Shown piece by piece: positions 18,737-26,993 of a DNA stretch of 64,000 nucleotides. Both the position numbers and the translations under genes were made by a program. Numbering within the stretch: the stretch's first letter is position 1; the number at the start of each line of letters is the position of its first letter. A model generated the notes under the pieces. It was not told where the DNA came from, searched no databases, and saw only the letters and a list, made by a program, of their open reading frames with translations. The DNA is from Natronomonas sp. CBA1123 (GTDB taxonomy: Archaea > Halobacteriota > Halobacteria > Halobacteriales > Haloarculaceae): positions 124,001 to 188,000 of the forward strand of contig NZ_WPCC01000001.1 of NCBI RefSeq assembly GCF_009741925.1. The letters are read 5' to 3'.

Positions 18737-20545
18737 TTATCCGCTTTGTGATTGAATCGCGTAAAGGTCGGCGTACTGCCCCTCCTCATTGATCAATTCT
18801 TCGTGAGACCCAGTCTCGATAATCTCGCCCGCTTCAACAGTATAAATCCGGTCGGCGTTCTTGACCGTCGATAGCCGGTGTGCAATCCCGACAATTGCGT
18901 AATCGCGCTCCATACTTTCGATGGACGACTGAACCTGTTTCTCCAGATTCGAGTCGAGGTCGCTCGTAGCCTCGTCCAGTACCAACACCTCGGCGTCCTT
19001 CAACAACGCCCGAGCCAGCGCAACACGCTGTCGTTGCCCACCAGATAATCGGACTCCCTCGTCACCGAGTTGAGTATCGTAGCCCTCTGGTAGTTCGTCG
19101 AGGAACTCGTCGACCTTCGCAACACGAGTGACCCGGTCCAGCTCCTCGTCGGAAACCTCCCGATTCCCGATTGTGAGGTTGTATCGGAGCGTGTCGTTGA
19201 AGATGAATGGATCTTGCCGAACGACCGCGACCTTCGAGCGCCATTCGTCGATTTCCATCTCGTGGATCGACCGATCGTTCGCCCGAATCTCCCCGGAATC
19301 GGGTTCGTACATCCGAGCGAGTAGCGACACAATCGTCGATTTCCCGGCTCCAGACTGGCCAACGAAGCCGATGAACTCACCCTTCTCGAACTCGAACGAT
19401 ACCTCCGAAAGTGCCTCTTCATCCTGTCCTTGGTAAGAGAAGCGCACATCATCAAATTCGATGGTTTCCACAGTTTCTGGAATGTCTTCGGTTACAGTAT
19501 CGGGCTCTCGGCTTTGCTTGAGCTCGTCGACGAAGTTCTGAGTTCGAACGAGATGTGGAAGGTTATTTTCGACCTTGTAGAGAAGTCGATTCAGGTTACT
19601 CGCCTTTGGCCCGAGTCGGAACATGGCGAAGAGGAAGACACCGAGTGCACCCAGAGACATATTGGCGAAGACGATTGCGAGGTAAATAAGCACGAACACC
19701 GAGACAGCAGTCAAGAGGTTATAGAAATTGTTTATCGCCTGTTCGTTCCGTCTAAGCCTGATACTTGACGCCGCGAACTGGTTTACAGCATTTAGAAAGT
19801 CCTCGTACAGCTCGCTCTTTAGACCGAAGAGCTTCGTGTCCCTGATGCCTTGCGTTCCGGCTTGCGCCGCCTGCTGGACGCGTTCGTTAGCGTCAGCGAC
19901 CTTGTCGCCGAGTTCGTAGCCTGGTTCTACGACGTAGCGGAACAGCACTGCGAAGCCGCCGAGAAACACGAGCACGAATAGCGTAAGATACGGTGCGATA
20001 ATGAGCGCTACCAAAAAATACAGCGCCGCCAGAAAGCCCTGCTCAAGGAAATCAATAACGTACCGTATCGTCCGTCCAGCGTACTCCGCCTGTGTCACAA
20101 TCGCGTTTAGAATATCGTCCGATCCTTCCTGGTCGAAGTACTCGATTTTCGCGCCCAGTGCGTTATCGAAGGATTTCTTCTGCAGTTCTCGCGTGTAATC
20201 AACGACCAGCGCGTCCCGGAGATAGCGTACAAAGAACGTTGCTGTCCACCGCACCGTCAAAATCGCACTCACACCGACGATAACGAACCCGAGGGTGAAT
20301 GGGATTCCCAGGAACTGATAGGCGGCGACAAAAAGTGACATCACGCCTTCGGCTTCCTGTGCGGGGTTGCCGGGCGATTGGACGGTTTCTACGATCGGCA
20401 GGATAAAGCTCAGTCCGATGCCTTCCAGTAGCGCAGCGAAAACACCACCCGCGACGATGCCAATAGTGAGGAGCCGCCGGTATCTAGCCACCTCTACCAG
20501 CGCGTGGAGTTGCACACGTCTGCTGGTCGGTTCGTCCTCACTCAT
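18737..20545 (-). CDS. ABC exporter (permease-ATPase half-transporter), candidate lipid-linked glycan flippase
   Basis: 602 residues. The N-terminal type-1 exporter domain has six predicted helices (for example LLTIGIVAGGVFAALLEGIG and FLAALYFLVALIIAPYLTLF). The C-terminal ATPase has Walker A FVGQSGAGKSTIV, Q-loop VRQDPFIF, signature VRLSGGQRQR, Walker B EVLVLDEATSD and H-loop GIAHRLST. It is homologous to MsbA/PglK-type exporters. Lying inside the glycan island, it may flip lipid-linked oligosaccharide as PglK does. It is one minus-strand block with the nonulosonate genes, 43 bp upstream of the CapD-like gene. Confidence 0.85.
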   Translation of the reverse strand: MSEDEPTSRRVQLHALVEVARYRRLLTIGIVAGGVFAALLEGIGLSFILPIVETVQSPGNPAQEAEGVMSLFVAAYQFLGIPFTLGFVIVGVSAILTVRWTATFFVRYLRDALVVDYTRELQKKSFDNALGAKIEYFDQEGSDDILNAIVTQAEYAGRTIRYVIDFLEQGFLAALYFLVALIIAPYLTLFVLVFLGGFAVLFRYVVEPGYELGDKVADANERVQQAAQAGTQGIRDTKLFGLKSELYEDFLNAVNQFAASSIRLRRNEQAINNFYNLLTAVSVFVLIYLAIVFANMSLGALGVFLFAMFRLGPKASNLNRLLYKVENNLPHLVRTQNFVDELKQSREPDTVTEDIPETVETIEFDDVRFSYQGQDEEALSEVSFEFEKGEFIGFVGQSGAGKSTIVSLLARMYEPDSGEIRANDRSIHEMEIDEWRSKVAVVRQDPFIFNDTLRYNLTIGNREVSDEELDRVTRVAKVDEFLDELPEGYDTQLGDEGVRLSGGQRQRVALARALLKDAEVLVLDEATSDLDSNLEKQVQSSIESMERDYAIVGIAHRLSTVKNADRIYTVEAGEIIETGSHEELINEEGQYADLYAIQSQSG

Positions 20546-20587
20546 TATTGCAACACTTTCTACCGTGCTGATTTATGAGCGTCGGTC

Positions 20588-20788
20588 TTGCCTCGTTCAG
20601 ATATTACCTCAAAATCACCTTTTATATATGGTGATGGCTCGAACGTTCGAGAATGGATTAATGTCGAAGACAACTGCCGTGCCACCGATACGGTTCGGAG
20701 GAACGAAATATCGGCGACGTGTACTGCGTCGGGGGGTGGTAAGGAACGAGCGAATCTAGAGGTCGCTCACGCAGTGCTTGATGCGGTC
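20588..20788 (+). pseudogene. rmlB (dTDP-glucose 4,6-dehydratase) remnant, upstream piece
   Basis: The frame contains SPFIYGDGSNVREWINVEDN and CRATDTVRRN, a clear match to the RmlB region before its C-terminal lobe. A shifted frame then gives NIGDVYCVGG, and the original frame resumes with GGGKERANLEVAHAVLDAV. Two frameshifts and no N-terminus show this is decayed. The continuation of the same gene is found after the pyruvyltransferase, at 22038-22169. Confidence 0.75.
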
Positions 20789-20830
20789 AATGCTAATAGC
20801 AATAGGGTTCTGTCGCGGGAAGAAACGCGG

Positions 20831-20840
20831 TTTTTATTAG
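20831..20840 (+). promoter_or_regulatory. TATA-like element upstream of the pyruvyltransferase
   Basis: TTTTTATTAG ends 23 bp before the ATG at 20864. This spacing fits an archaeal TATA box driving a leaderless transcript. Inferred from position and composition only. Confidence 0.4.
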
Positions 20841-20863
20841 TAGAGTACCTCCACCTTTCTCTT

Positions 20864-22018
20864 ATGTATACAATCTTGTCAACGTTTCCACCACATTCCT
20901 CCGGAAATGTTGGAGACAAACTCCTTGAGGAGCAAGTCCAGCACCTCATCCAGAAAGAACGTGGTGTTGGTGACTTCAACGTAGTATTCCGTGAACACGA
21001 TTTTTCCGCAACGCTTGATCAACTCAATGCATCGGATGCAATCATACTACCTGCGTTTGCCATCCGAGAGCCGCTCTACCCTCAAGTATACCGACTCGCC
21101 GAGAACATTGACGAAATTCAACCTCCGATTATCCCGTTGGCGTCGAATTGGTCGCACTATCCCGGAGACCAACTTGGCAACGAAACCCACGAGTATCAGA
21201 CTGAAACTCTCCAGTTCCTTCAGCGACTAGCTAATCAGCCCGAACTTGACGGCTTTACTACTCGCGACATATACACGAAACGGATTCTTGAACGCCATGG
21301 GTTTGAGGCCCGGCTCGTTGGTGACCTTGGCTGGTACCACGACGACTACCTCGGTCATGAGATGCGCGTACCGGACAGCATTGATCACATCGTCATGACC
21401 ACCCCGCACAACGCCCACTATGTGGACCAGGCTGAGGGCGTGATGGACATGCTCATTGAACGGTATCCGGACGCGACACTTACCTGTTCGTTCCATAGCC
21501 GCCTCACAGATTCCGACCGCCAACTCCGAGAGCTTGCTAAAGATCGCGGCTTCAAGGTCGTGTTGGCGAGCCACGATACCAAAAATATCGAGTTCTATAA
21601 CGACTGTGATCTCCATGTCGGCTATCGCCTCCACGGCCACATCAGCTTCCTCCGCCGGCGATTGCCGTCGGTGCTCATCGGCGAGGATGGCCGTGGAAAC
21701 GGCTTCAACGCTACTCTCGGTACTGCGGGATTCCCGGCGACTCAGAGGCGGCTTGGCCCGCGGACGGCCAAGCTGGTGCAGTCATTCGCTGGGGCGTTGC
21801 CCGGGAAAGGACTTCGTAAGTTCATCCAGCACAGGGGTCTGTCGGAACGGCCATTCCATACTCTGATTGCACCACCAGATCCAAAAGTACCCGAAAAAAT
21901 CAACGCGTTCCTTCAGGAAGAACAGACAAACGGCTTCAAGAGCTACAAGGCGGTCCCTGAGTTGTTTGATGAGACATATGAAAATTCAATGAAGCCATTT
22001 CTCAAGAAGCTACCATAA
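20864..22018 (+). CDS. Polysaccharide pyruvyl transferase family protein
   Basis: About 384 residues. SSGNVGDKLLEEQ at the N-terminus and YRLHGHISFLRRRLPSVLIG near residue 260 are the two family landmarks, and VMTTPHNAHYV and FYNDCDLHVGYR support the GT-B-like fold. The family adds pyruvate ketals to surface sugars using PEP. I chose the ATG at 20864. The upstream extension of this frame is rmlB debris, not part of the protein. The gene therefore sits inside a broken rmlB, which suggests it replaced or invaded it. Confidence 0.75.
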   Translation: MYTILSTFPPHSSGNVGDKLLEEQVQHLIQKERGVGDFNVVFREHDFSATLDQLNASDAIILPAFAIREPLYPQVYRLAENIDEIQPPIIPLASNWSHYPGDQLGNETHEYQTETLQFLQRLANQPELDGFTTRDIYTKRILERHGFEARLVGDLGWYHDDYLGHEMRVPDSIDHIVMTTPHNAHYVDQAEGVMDMLIERYPDATLTCSFHSRLTDSDRQLRELAKDRGFKVVLASHDTKNIEFYNDCDLHVGYRLHGHISFLRRRLPSVLIGEDGRGNGFNATLGTAGFPATQRRLGPRTAKLVQSFAGALPGKGLRKFIQHRGLSERPFHTLIAPPDPKVPEKINAFLQEEQTNGFKSYKAVPELFDETYENSMKPFLKKLP

Positions 22019-22037
22019 CAGTCTTGAAGCAGGTCTC

Positions 22038-22169
22038 ATCGAATTCGTCGAAAATCGACCAGGACGCGACCAACGATACGCGCTTGACAACACCAAACTC
22101 GAGGCACTCGGGTGGGAGCCTTTCTAGACTTTCGAAGAAGGATTCTAGCAGGCTGTTGAGTACTATCTA
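22038..22169 (+). pseudogene. rmlB remnant, C-terminal piece
   Basis: One frame reads IEFVENRPGRDQRYALDNTK, then LEALGWEPF, stop, TFEEGF, stop, QAVEYYL. This is the C-terminus of RmlB with two in-frame stops. It continues the debris at 20588-20788 with about 1.25 kb of foreign sequence in between. Confidence 0.8.
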
Positions 22170-22301
22170 GGGTCGGAAACCAGCTCATAATAGAGGACTA
22201 TATATTGTCGACCGACGCTGACGCTCTAGAGACACCACACTGCTTCAAGTGAAGCCGTCGGCGAGTCTGAATGGGATTATTGGGAAATAACCAACAGAGA
22301 G

Positions 22302-22437
22302 ACACCCCACCATGTCGAGTGTTCTACACTCCAAAGACACCCCCGAACTGCCTACTTAGAGAGATATCTCGAACCACCCCACTTTGTCGAATGCTATCTA
22401 CCAAACCACCACCCACACCCCACCATGTCGAGTGTTC
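22302..22437. repeat. ORB-like origin repeats, orc1-distal side
   Basis: Two good copies of CACCCCACCATGTCGAGTG lie at 22302-22324 and 22415-22437, with a degenerate copy (CCCCACTTTGTCGAATG) at about 22376-22393. They are inverted relative to the copies beyond the orc1 start. Repeats flanking an orc1/cdc6 gene in opposite orientation are the usual layout of haloarchaeal origins. Confidence 0.7.
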
Positions 22438-22451
22438 CGCTAGGTTCCAAG

Positions 22452-23660
22452 TCAGGTGTGCCGAGCAACAGTATCAGGTACGGAAATCCCCTCGAGATCG
22501 CCAACAACCTCACACACCGTCGTCAAATCGACCTTGAATTCGTACTCGTAGTACTGCCCACCAGCACGGCCCTCGTTACGAGCCCACCGATCGAGAATGC
22601 CGAGCATGGCGAGATCGGCGAGGTGGTCGTGCATCCGACGGCGAACGAGGGGGTCAGCACCAGAGCGTTCGGCAATCGTTCGATACCGTGGAAAGATGTC
22701 CCGCACACGCGCCGGCGTTTCGTCCTGCAATGCCAAATCCAACGTCGCGACTAATGCGAGATGGCCATGCCGTGTGAGTTCGCGCATCCCGTGTTCAATT
22801 TGACTCTGTTCGAGGGCATCTCGGGCCTCATGCACGTGACACTCAGTAATCGTCGACTCGCCAGCGGCGCGGGCTAACTCACCAGCCTTGTACAGGAGAT
22901 TGAGTGCCTGCCGTGCACTCCCAGTGTCCTGTGCTGATAACGCCGCACACAAGGAAATCACACCGGACGCAGTCGCACCGTCGTACAAGGCGCCCTCAAC
23001 GCGTCGTTGCAGAATCGCTTCCAGTTCCGGTGCCTGATACGGCGGAAAGTGAATCTCTTCCTCGCAGAGTGTGTCTTTGACCTTTGGCGAAAGCTCATCT
23101 CGGAACCCGAAATCGTTGCTAATCCCGATTACACCCGGTTTGACCGACTCAAGATTCCCATTCGACCGAGCGCGGGGCAACTCATACAGAATCTCGTCAT
23201 CACTCCCGATGTGGTCGATTTCGTCGAACACGAGGAGAATCGTCCCACCAATCGATTCGAGTTCCTCGTACAGAAGATCGAACACACGCTGCTGTGGATA
23301 CCCGGTCGTACTAATCTGCTTTCCAGCTGGTCGAAGCTCGTTGACGAGATTCACCGCCACCTGGTACGATGATGAAAGATTTGTGCAGTTCAGCCAGACC
23401 ACAGAAAGATCGACATCGTCGTACTCAGCGGTATCTTCTTGGAGCCGATTCAGCAAGTACCGAGAGACTGCTGTTTTCCCGACACCGGTCTTGCCATACA
23501 GGAATATGTTCCGAGGCTGAGCACCGTTGACGATGGGCTGGAGCGCGGTTTTGTACGCCTCTAGCTCCTCTTCTCGTGCGGTAATCGACTCCGGTTGGTA
23601 ATCTTCCCGGAGCATATCCTCGTCACGGAAGATTTCGGTATCCCGACTGAATGTCGACAT
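22452..23660 (-). CDS. orc1/cdc6 family: Orc1/Cdc6 replication initiator
   Basis: 402 residues. AAA+ domain with Walker [18 protein letters not shown], Walker [19 protein letters not shown] and sensor [12 protein letters not shown]. The C-terminal winged helix begins about residue 300 ([20 protein letters not shown]). I chose the ATG at 23660 ([17 protein letters not shown]), the family's usual start, over an upstream frame start at 23699. It is flanked by ORB-like repeats on both sides, so it probably initiates replication at this site. Its lack of core-gene neighbours downstream suggests a plasmid-type or secondary origin. Confidence 0.9.
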   Translation of the reverse strand: MSTFSRDTEIFRDEDMLREDYQPESITAREEELEAYKTALQPIVNGAQPRNIFLYGKTGVGKTAVSRYLLNRLQEDTAEYDDVDLSVVWLNCTNLSSSYQVAVNLVNELRPAGKQISTTGYPQQRVFDLLYEELESIGGTILLVFDEIDHIGSDDEILYELPRARSNGNLESVKPGVIGISNDFGFRDELSPKVKDTLCEEEIHFPPYQAPELEAILQRRVEGALYDGATASGVISLCAALSAQDTGSARQALNLLYKAGELARAAGESTITECHVHEARDALEQSQIEHGMRELTRHGHLALVATLDLALQDETPARVRDIFPRYRTIAERSGADPLVRRRMHDHLADLAMLGILDRWARNEGRAGGQYYEYEFKVDLTTVCEVVGDLEGISVPDTVARHT

Positions 23661-23708
23661 TCGATACCGGATTGTGAATCCGATAATACATAAAACCATC
23701 GCGTTAAG

Positions 23709-24130
23709 TGCGTCGAGTGCGTCGAGTGTTATTCAACAAGACCCCTCGAACATAACACTCGACACAGTGGGGTGTGGTAGGGGACCTCCGCTACACGATA
23801 ACCCAAACAGCCGAATTACTCCATTAGGAGGACATTTTCCGCCAATACTCCTATTCTCAGTTAATAAGAAGGTTCGAGGGGGCCCGCTTTCGTGATACAA
23901 TACTTCTCGCAGAACACTCGACACAGTGGGGTGTGGGAATGGCGGATTCAGTTCCGATTCGATGGACATGCTCGATTGGTGTTCACTTCACAGGAGAGAA
24001 TCGACCACCATCGCGAGATACACCACGATGTCGAGTGTTCTTTTAATTGGGTGCACCAATTCATAAACCCCATTATTAGACGCTTAGAGAACGATTTATT
24101 GACGAGAATCACTTGAAACAGTGGGGTGTC
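23709..24130. repeat. ORB-like origin repeats, orc1 upstream side, with AT-rich spacer
   Basis: Two copies identical over 21 bp (core CTCGACACAGTGGGGTGT) are at 23755-23775 and 23914-23934. A partial copy (GAAACAGTGGGGTGTC) is at 24115-24130 and an inverted partial copy (CACGATGTCGAGTGTTC) at 24024-24040. Repeated GTGCGTCGAGTG units lie at 23708-23730. The spacer contains A/T-rich stretches suited to unwinding. This is the probable replication origin. Confidence 0.75.
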
Positions 24131-24225
24131 CCTCCACTGTCCGGACGAGCGTCACACCACCAGAAATTCTAGCTCGATTCGGCGTGTGGGACCGGCTGAA
24201 TAGACACGAATATCTTCGATCGTCC

Positions 24226-24462
24226 CTATCTTTCTGAGGCCTCCTGTTCGACGAGAGTCTGCAGCATCGATACGAGAGACCGAAGCACCACTGTTTGGTC
24301 GACACTCGCCGCCGACTCATCACCTCCGAAACCCCGCTCGTAGGCGCGAACGCTGTGGGTCAGTGCGCGTCGGTCGCGAGATATCGCTCGTCGCGAACCC
24401 CACGCATCCTCGACCTCTAGGGCATCTAAATGGTTCGAACAGAAGTCAACGCCTCTAACCAT
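24226..24462 (-). CDS. Small hypothetical protein next to the origin
   Basis: About 78 residues from the ATG at 24462 (MVRGVDFCSNHLDALEVEDA). The frame extends to a GTG at 24495. Helical and mixed in charge, with no recognisable domain. It lies between the origin repeats and the next gene, which is divergent from it. It could be a chance frame. Confidence 0.3.
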   Translation of the reverse strand: MVRGVDFCSNHLDALEVEDAWGSRRAISRDRRALTHSVRAYERGFGGDESAASVDQTVVLRSLVSMLQTLVEQEASER

Positions 24463-24524
24463 CTCAAATAAACGATTTCGGAGATACTGTCTCACTCGGG
24501 TGCAGCATGCAATTCGTACAAAAA

Positions 24525-24552
24525 AATATATTCTGGGTTAGAAGAATATATT
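24525..24552. promoter_or_regulatory. Inverted repeat, candidate operator/promoter of the HTH-TumE pair
   Basis: AATATATTCT and AGAATATATT form a perfect 10-bp inverted repeat with an 8-bp spacer, 53 bp upstream of the ATG at 24606. It overlaps TATA-like sequence, as expected for an autoregulated antitoxin operator. Confidence 0.45.
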
Positions 24553-24605
24553 ACACAAGGGCAACCACCGAGGAACCCGACCCGCAAACCCAACGGAGAG
24601 AATAC

Positions 24606-25127
24606 ATGACCGTCGAGGCCCCACCACCATACGAGGATGTAAACGAGGCAGCAATCGAGGAGTGGAAACAGGACACGACGACGAGAGAGCGTATTCGGGC
24701 TGTTATCCAACGGATTCAGGAGCCGACAGCAGCGTCTACCATCGCCGAGCAAGCGCGAGCAAGCCAGCCAGTGGTTCGCGATACGCTCGCGGACTTGGCG
24801 AATCTTGGCGTCGTTGAAACCCTCGAAACGCCGCAGGGGACGCTCTACAAGCGTGATGACCGGATGGCTATCTACAACCAAATCATTCAGCTCCAAGAAG
24901 CGTATGATAAAGACGAGCTCGTGGCTGAACTCCAGAACCTCAAAGGGATGGTCAATGGGTTTAGAGACCAGTACGGAGTCGAGTCGCCAACAGAACTCGC
25001 CCAAGAGTTGGAACCGGATGATACAGCCGGTTGGGAGGACCACACAGTGTGGCAAACCGCACAAAAGAACCTCTATCTTGCCAAGGCAGCGATCAGTTTC
25101 TCCGACGCCCGAAAGGCCCTCGCGTAG
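24606..25127 (+). CDS. DUF7342-like winged-helix regulator, candidate antitoxin of a TumE pair
   Basis: 173 residues. The winged helix spans about 35-90 (RIRAVIQRIQEPTAASTIAE, VRDTLADLANLGVVETLETP, TLYKRDD), followed by a helical dimerisation segment. A paralogue with the same plan is at 32410. I chose the ATG at 24606 (MTVEAPPPYEDVNEAAIEEW). The following gene starts 2 bp after its stop, so they form one operon. DNA binding and autoregulation are inferred from the HTH and the inverted repeat upstream. Confidence 0.65.
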   Translation: MTVEAPPPYEDVNEAAIEEWKQDTTTRERIRAVIQRIQEPTAASTIAEQARASQPVVRDTLADLANLGVVETLETPQGTLYKRDDRMAIYNQIIQLQEAYDKDELVAELQNLKGMVNGFRDQYGVESPTELAQELEPDDTAGWEDHTVWQTAQKNLYLAKAAISFSDARKALA

Positions 25128-25129
25128 CA

Positions 25130-25573
25130 ATGACTGGCTTGCTGGGCGATACGGGCCCCATCGAATACAGTGCGCTTGGGAAAATCCGAGACGTCTTCCG
25201 TACCGCTGAACCGTTAGTGATCCATCACAGTCTTGCAGGTCGTCTTGACCCAAACCCGGAACTGAATGTCACGGTCGATGCTGGCTTTGGCTCCAGTGCG
25301 TGTGGACGGTTCGATGTCAGGTGGACCGAGAACAATTGCTATAGCTTTCATTACACCGAGGAAGACGGAATCGAGTTTCGGTTCGACCGGCACCCTGAGC
25401 CGAATGCACCGCCCAAGCATTTCCACGAACCGCCGAATGCAACGGCACGAGTTCCCTCGTGTATCGAGGTCGAAACGCCGGAGTTGGTCACCCGGGCAGT
25501 GTTGAAGTGCTGGCGGACAGCCTTGAGCAAGGATGACCCTTCCAAACTCAACGCTCGATCGAATCCACCCTGA
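25130..25573 (+). CDS. TumE/DUF6516-like protein, candidate toxin
   Basis: 147 residues from the ATG at 25130. It shows the family pattern GRFDVRWTENNCYSFHYTEE, then FRFDRHP followed by HFHEPP (His-rich core) and ELVTRAVLKCWR. The paralogue at 33004 aligns along its length. I take this as the TumE family, described as the toxin half of HTH-TumE modules, but the match is from memory of the motif. It is coupled to the HTH gene upstream. Confidence 0.5.
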   Translation: MTGLLGDTGPIEYSALGKIRDVFRTAEPLVIHHSLAGRLDPNPELNVTVDAGFGSSACGRFDVRWTENNCYSFHYTEEDGIEFRFDRHPEPNAPPKHFHEPPNATARVPSCIEVETPELVTRAVLKCWRTALSKDDPSKLNARSNPP

Positions 25574-25574
25574 C

Positions 25575-25667
25575 GCCCCGACATGCGCGTGATATCGAGG
25601 CAGCCAAAGACAACTCATCGCATTCGCCGCCAAAGTGAAATGTCCTATCGATATTTCTTGATAAAAT
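25575..25667 (+). pseudogene. Relic of a DUF433-DUF5615 junction
   Basis: About 90 bp closely matches 26138-26230, the end of the DUF433 gene and the start of the DUF5615 gene. This includes the shared AGCCAAAGAC, TTCGCCGCCA and ATGTCCTATCGA stretches. Nothing else of the module remains. It is an eroded second copy a few hundred bases upstream of the intact one. The rest of 25668-25912 shows only AT-rich promoter-like sequence. Confidence 0.65.
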
Positions 25668-25912
25668 GAGTGTACACTACGGTTTTGACCGTTATACGGG
25701 ACTCTACCTGCTAATCTCTGTCACCAGCTTGTGTATCATGTGCCATCTCACAGACCAAGATTCGTCACTTGGCTCGTTGCCGTATGAAGCAGTGCTCCTA
25801 CGAACGCTATTGTCCGTCTGATTCCACTGGTTGTTCACTTGAAGAGGTAGGTATCTCTGTGTCTTGCCCAATACTTTAAATCGGATAGGGGGCCTATTTC
25901 AGGTGAGACACG

Positions 25913-26200
25913 ATGGCAACCCAACAATACGGAATCGTTCCGGCGTCGGACTCCGATATCCACGACGAGCCACATCTTCCGGGGAGCCGCATCACGGTCC
26001 GTGACATCCAACGCCGCGTCGAAGAGCGCGGTGATGCCCCGATTCGTGTCGCCGAACGGTTCGATATCGATATCGCGGCCGTCTACGAGGCGCTGGCATA
26101 CTACCACGCCAATCCGGAAGCGATGCGAGCGGCTGAGGCCCGACATGCACGTGCTGTCGAAGCAGCCAAAGACGACTCATCGCTTTCGCCGCCAGAGTGA
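25913..26200 (+). CDS. DUF433 antitoxin-like protein
   Basis: 95 residues. HDEPHLPGSRITVRDIQRRV and APIRVAERFDIDIAAVYEAL match DUF433, a short helix-turn-helix protein that partners DUF5615 PIN-like proteins. The C-terminus is acidic and charged. The next gene starts 2 bp downstream of its stop. A homologous pair on the minus strand is at 51485-52137. The antitoxin role is inferred from family context. Confidence 0.75.
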   Translation: MATQQYGIVPASDSDIHDEPHLPGSRITVRDIQRRVEERGDAPIRVAERFDIDIAAVYEALAYYHANPEAMRAAEARHARAVEAAKDDSSLSPPE

Positions 26201-26201
26201 G

Positions 26202-26546
26202 ATGTCCTATCGACTACTTCTTGACGAAAACATTGAACACGAGGTCGGACACCGACTCGAACACTATGGTCACGATGTCGTCCATGTCGACTTTGAACCG
26301 GAACTCGGGAAGGGATCGACGGACCAATCGCTTGCTGCCTACACTCGTTCGAAAGACAGGATTCTCGTCACTTACGATGACGATTTCGTCCTCTCGTTGG
26401 ATAGCTCCGAGTTCAGAGCGGCTTTCTACCTCGCTGATGCATCGCTCCCAGCCGAAACTGTCGCCGATATTATCCACGAGGTTTCGAAGCACTACCCCCA
26501 AACCGAGGTAGACGGCCTCGAGCACCTGGGAATCGAATGGCTCTGA
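26202..26546 (+). CDS. DUF5615 PIN-like protein, candidate toxin
   Basis: 114 residues. MSYRLLLDENIEHEVGHRLE holds the first acidic cluster (LLDENI) of the DUF5615 PIN-like fold. RILVTYDDDFV holds the second. I chose the ATG at 26202 because the longer frame upstream is antiparallel to DUF433 coding. Such proteins are predicted Mg-dependent RNases paired with DUF433. Operon partner immediately upstream. Confidence 0.75.
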   Translation: MSYRLLLDENIEHEVGHRLEHYGHDVVHVDFEPELGKGSTDQSLAAYTRSKDRILVTYDDDFVLSLDSSEFRAAFYLADASLPAETVADIIHEVSKHYPQTEVDGLEHLGIEWL

Positions 26547-26612
26547 GGAACGTCTGACTCATGTAGTATCGCTTCTCAATGCACAAGACGGGAGTGCAAG
26601 TAGGGCTCATTA

Positions 26613-26728
26613 ACATCCTCCCAACCCTACTCGCCCACTGCTGATGCGGTTCGCTCCTTGAGGGTGGGGCTTCCTGCTTCCATGGCACGGACCTCGTCCG
26701 CCGCTTCGATGATGTCGTAGAAGGTCAT
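26613..26728 (-). mobile_element. Possible IS200/IS605-type scar with a TnpB C-terminal tail
   Basis: On the minus strand a short frame (ATG 26728, TAG 26627-26629) ends EAGSPTLKERTASAVGE and is followed by GGGAGGATG. This resembles the end of haloarchaeal TnpB proteins plus the element end. The first 15 residues (MTFYDIIEAADEV) look unrelated, so this may be a fusion at the scar. No transposase body is present. Confidence 0.4.
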
Positions 26729-26826
26729 ACTCTGTGTAATCATTATCTGGATAATGACCGTCGAATTCTGGCGGGATTGTAGCTCATCAAACGCTTCACC
26801 TCACTTGCTGGTGAGACATCCCGGTA

Positions 26827-26985
26827 TCGAGGTTGTGGCTGCGCGCACAGCGACCGCGAGACGCGACCGCAGGGAGCGTCTCGGGCAGTGCGAACGGTGA
26901 GCGAAGCGAGCCGTGAGTACAAGCGAGCACGGAGCGGAGGGTGGGGCGGCGGGCGTGGCGTGGAGGGCGCAAAAACCGAGGGAGA
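26827..26985. repeat. Cassette repeat, 3' flank (copy A)
   Basis: Non-coding GC-rich block following the TFB gene on the minus strand. It shares GGCTGCGCGC, GAGACGCGAC, GGGCAGTGCGA, GGTGAGCGAAGCGAGCCG and GCGAGCACGGAGCGG with 40118-40260, which follows the RPA-like gene. A shorter relative is at 42415-42540. It may include a terminator. Confidence 0.7.
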
Positions 26986-26993
26986 GGTCTCCC

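Noticed and set aside
20588-20863. Long N-terminal extension of the pyruvyltransferase
   Set aside because: Translated residues match RmlB in two frames, so they are debris from another gene.
22302-24130. CRISPR array
   Set aside because: Repeats near orc1 are few, in both orientations and irregularly spaced, with a gene between them: an origin, not CRISPR.
24492-25253. 253-residue minus-strand open frame
   Set aside because: Antisense to the HTH-TumE pair; no family motifs, and the plus-strand genes have clear homology to each other.
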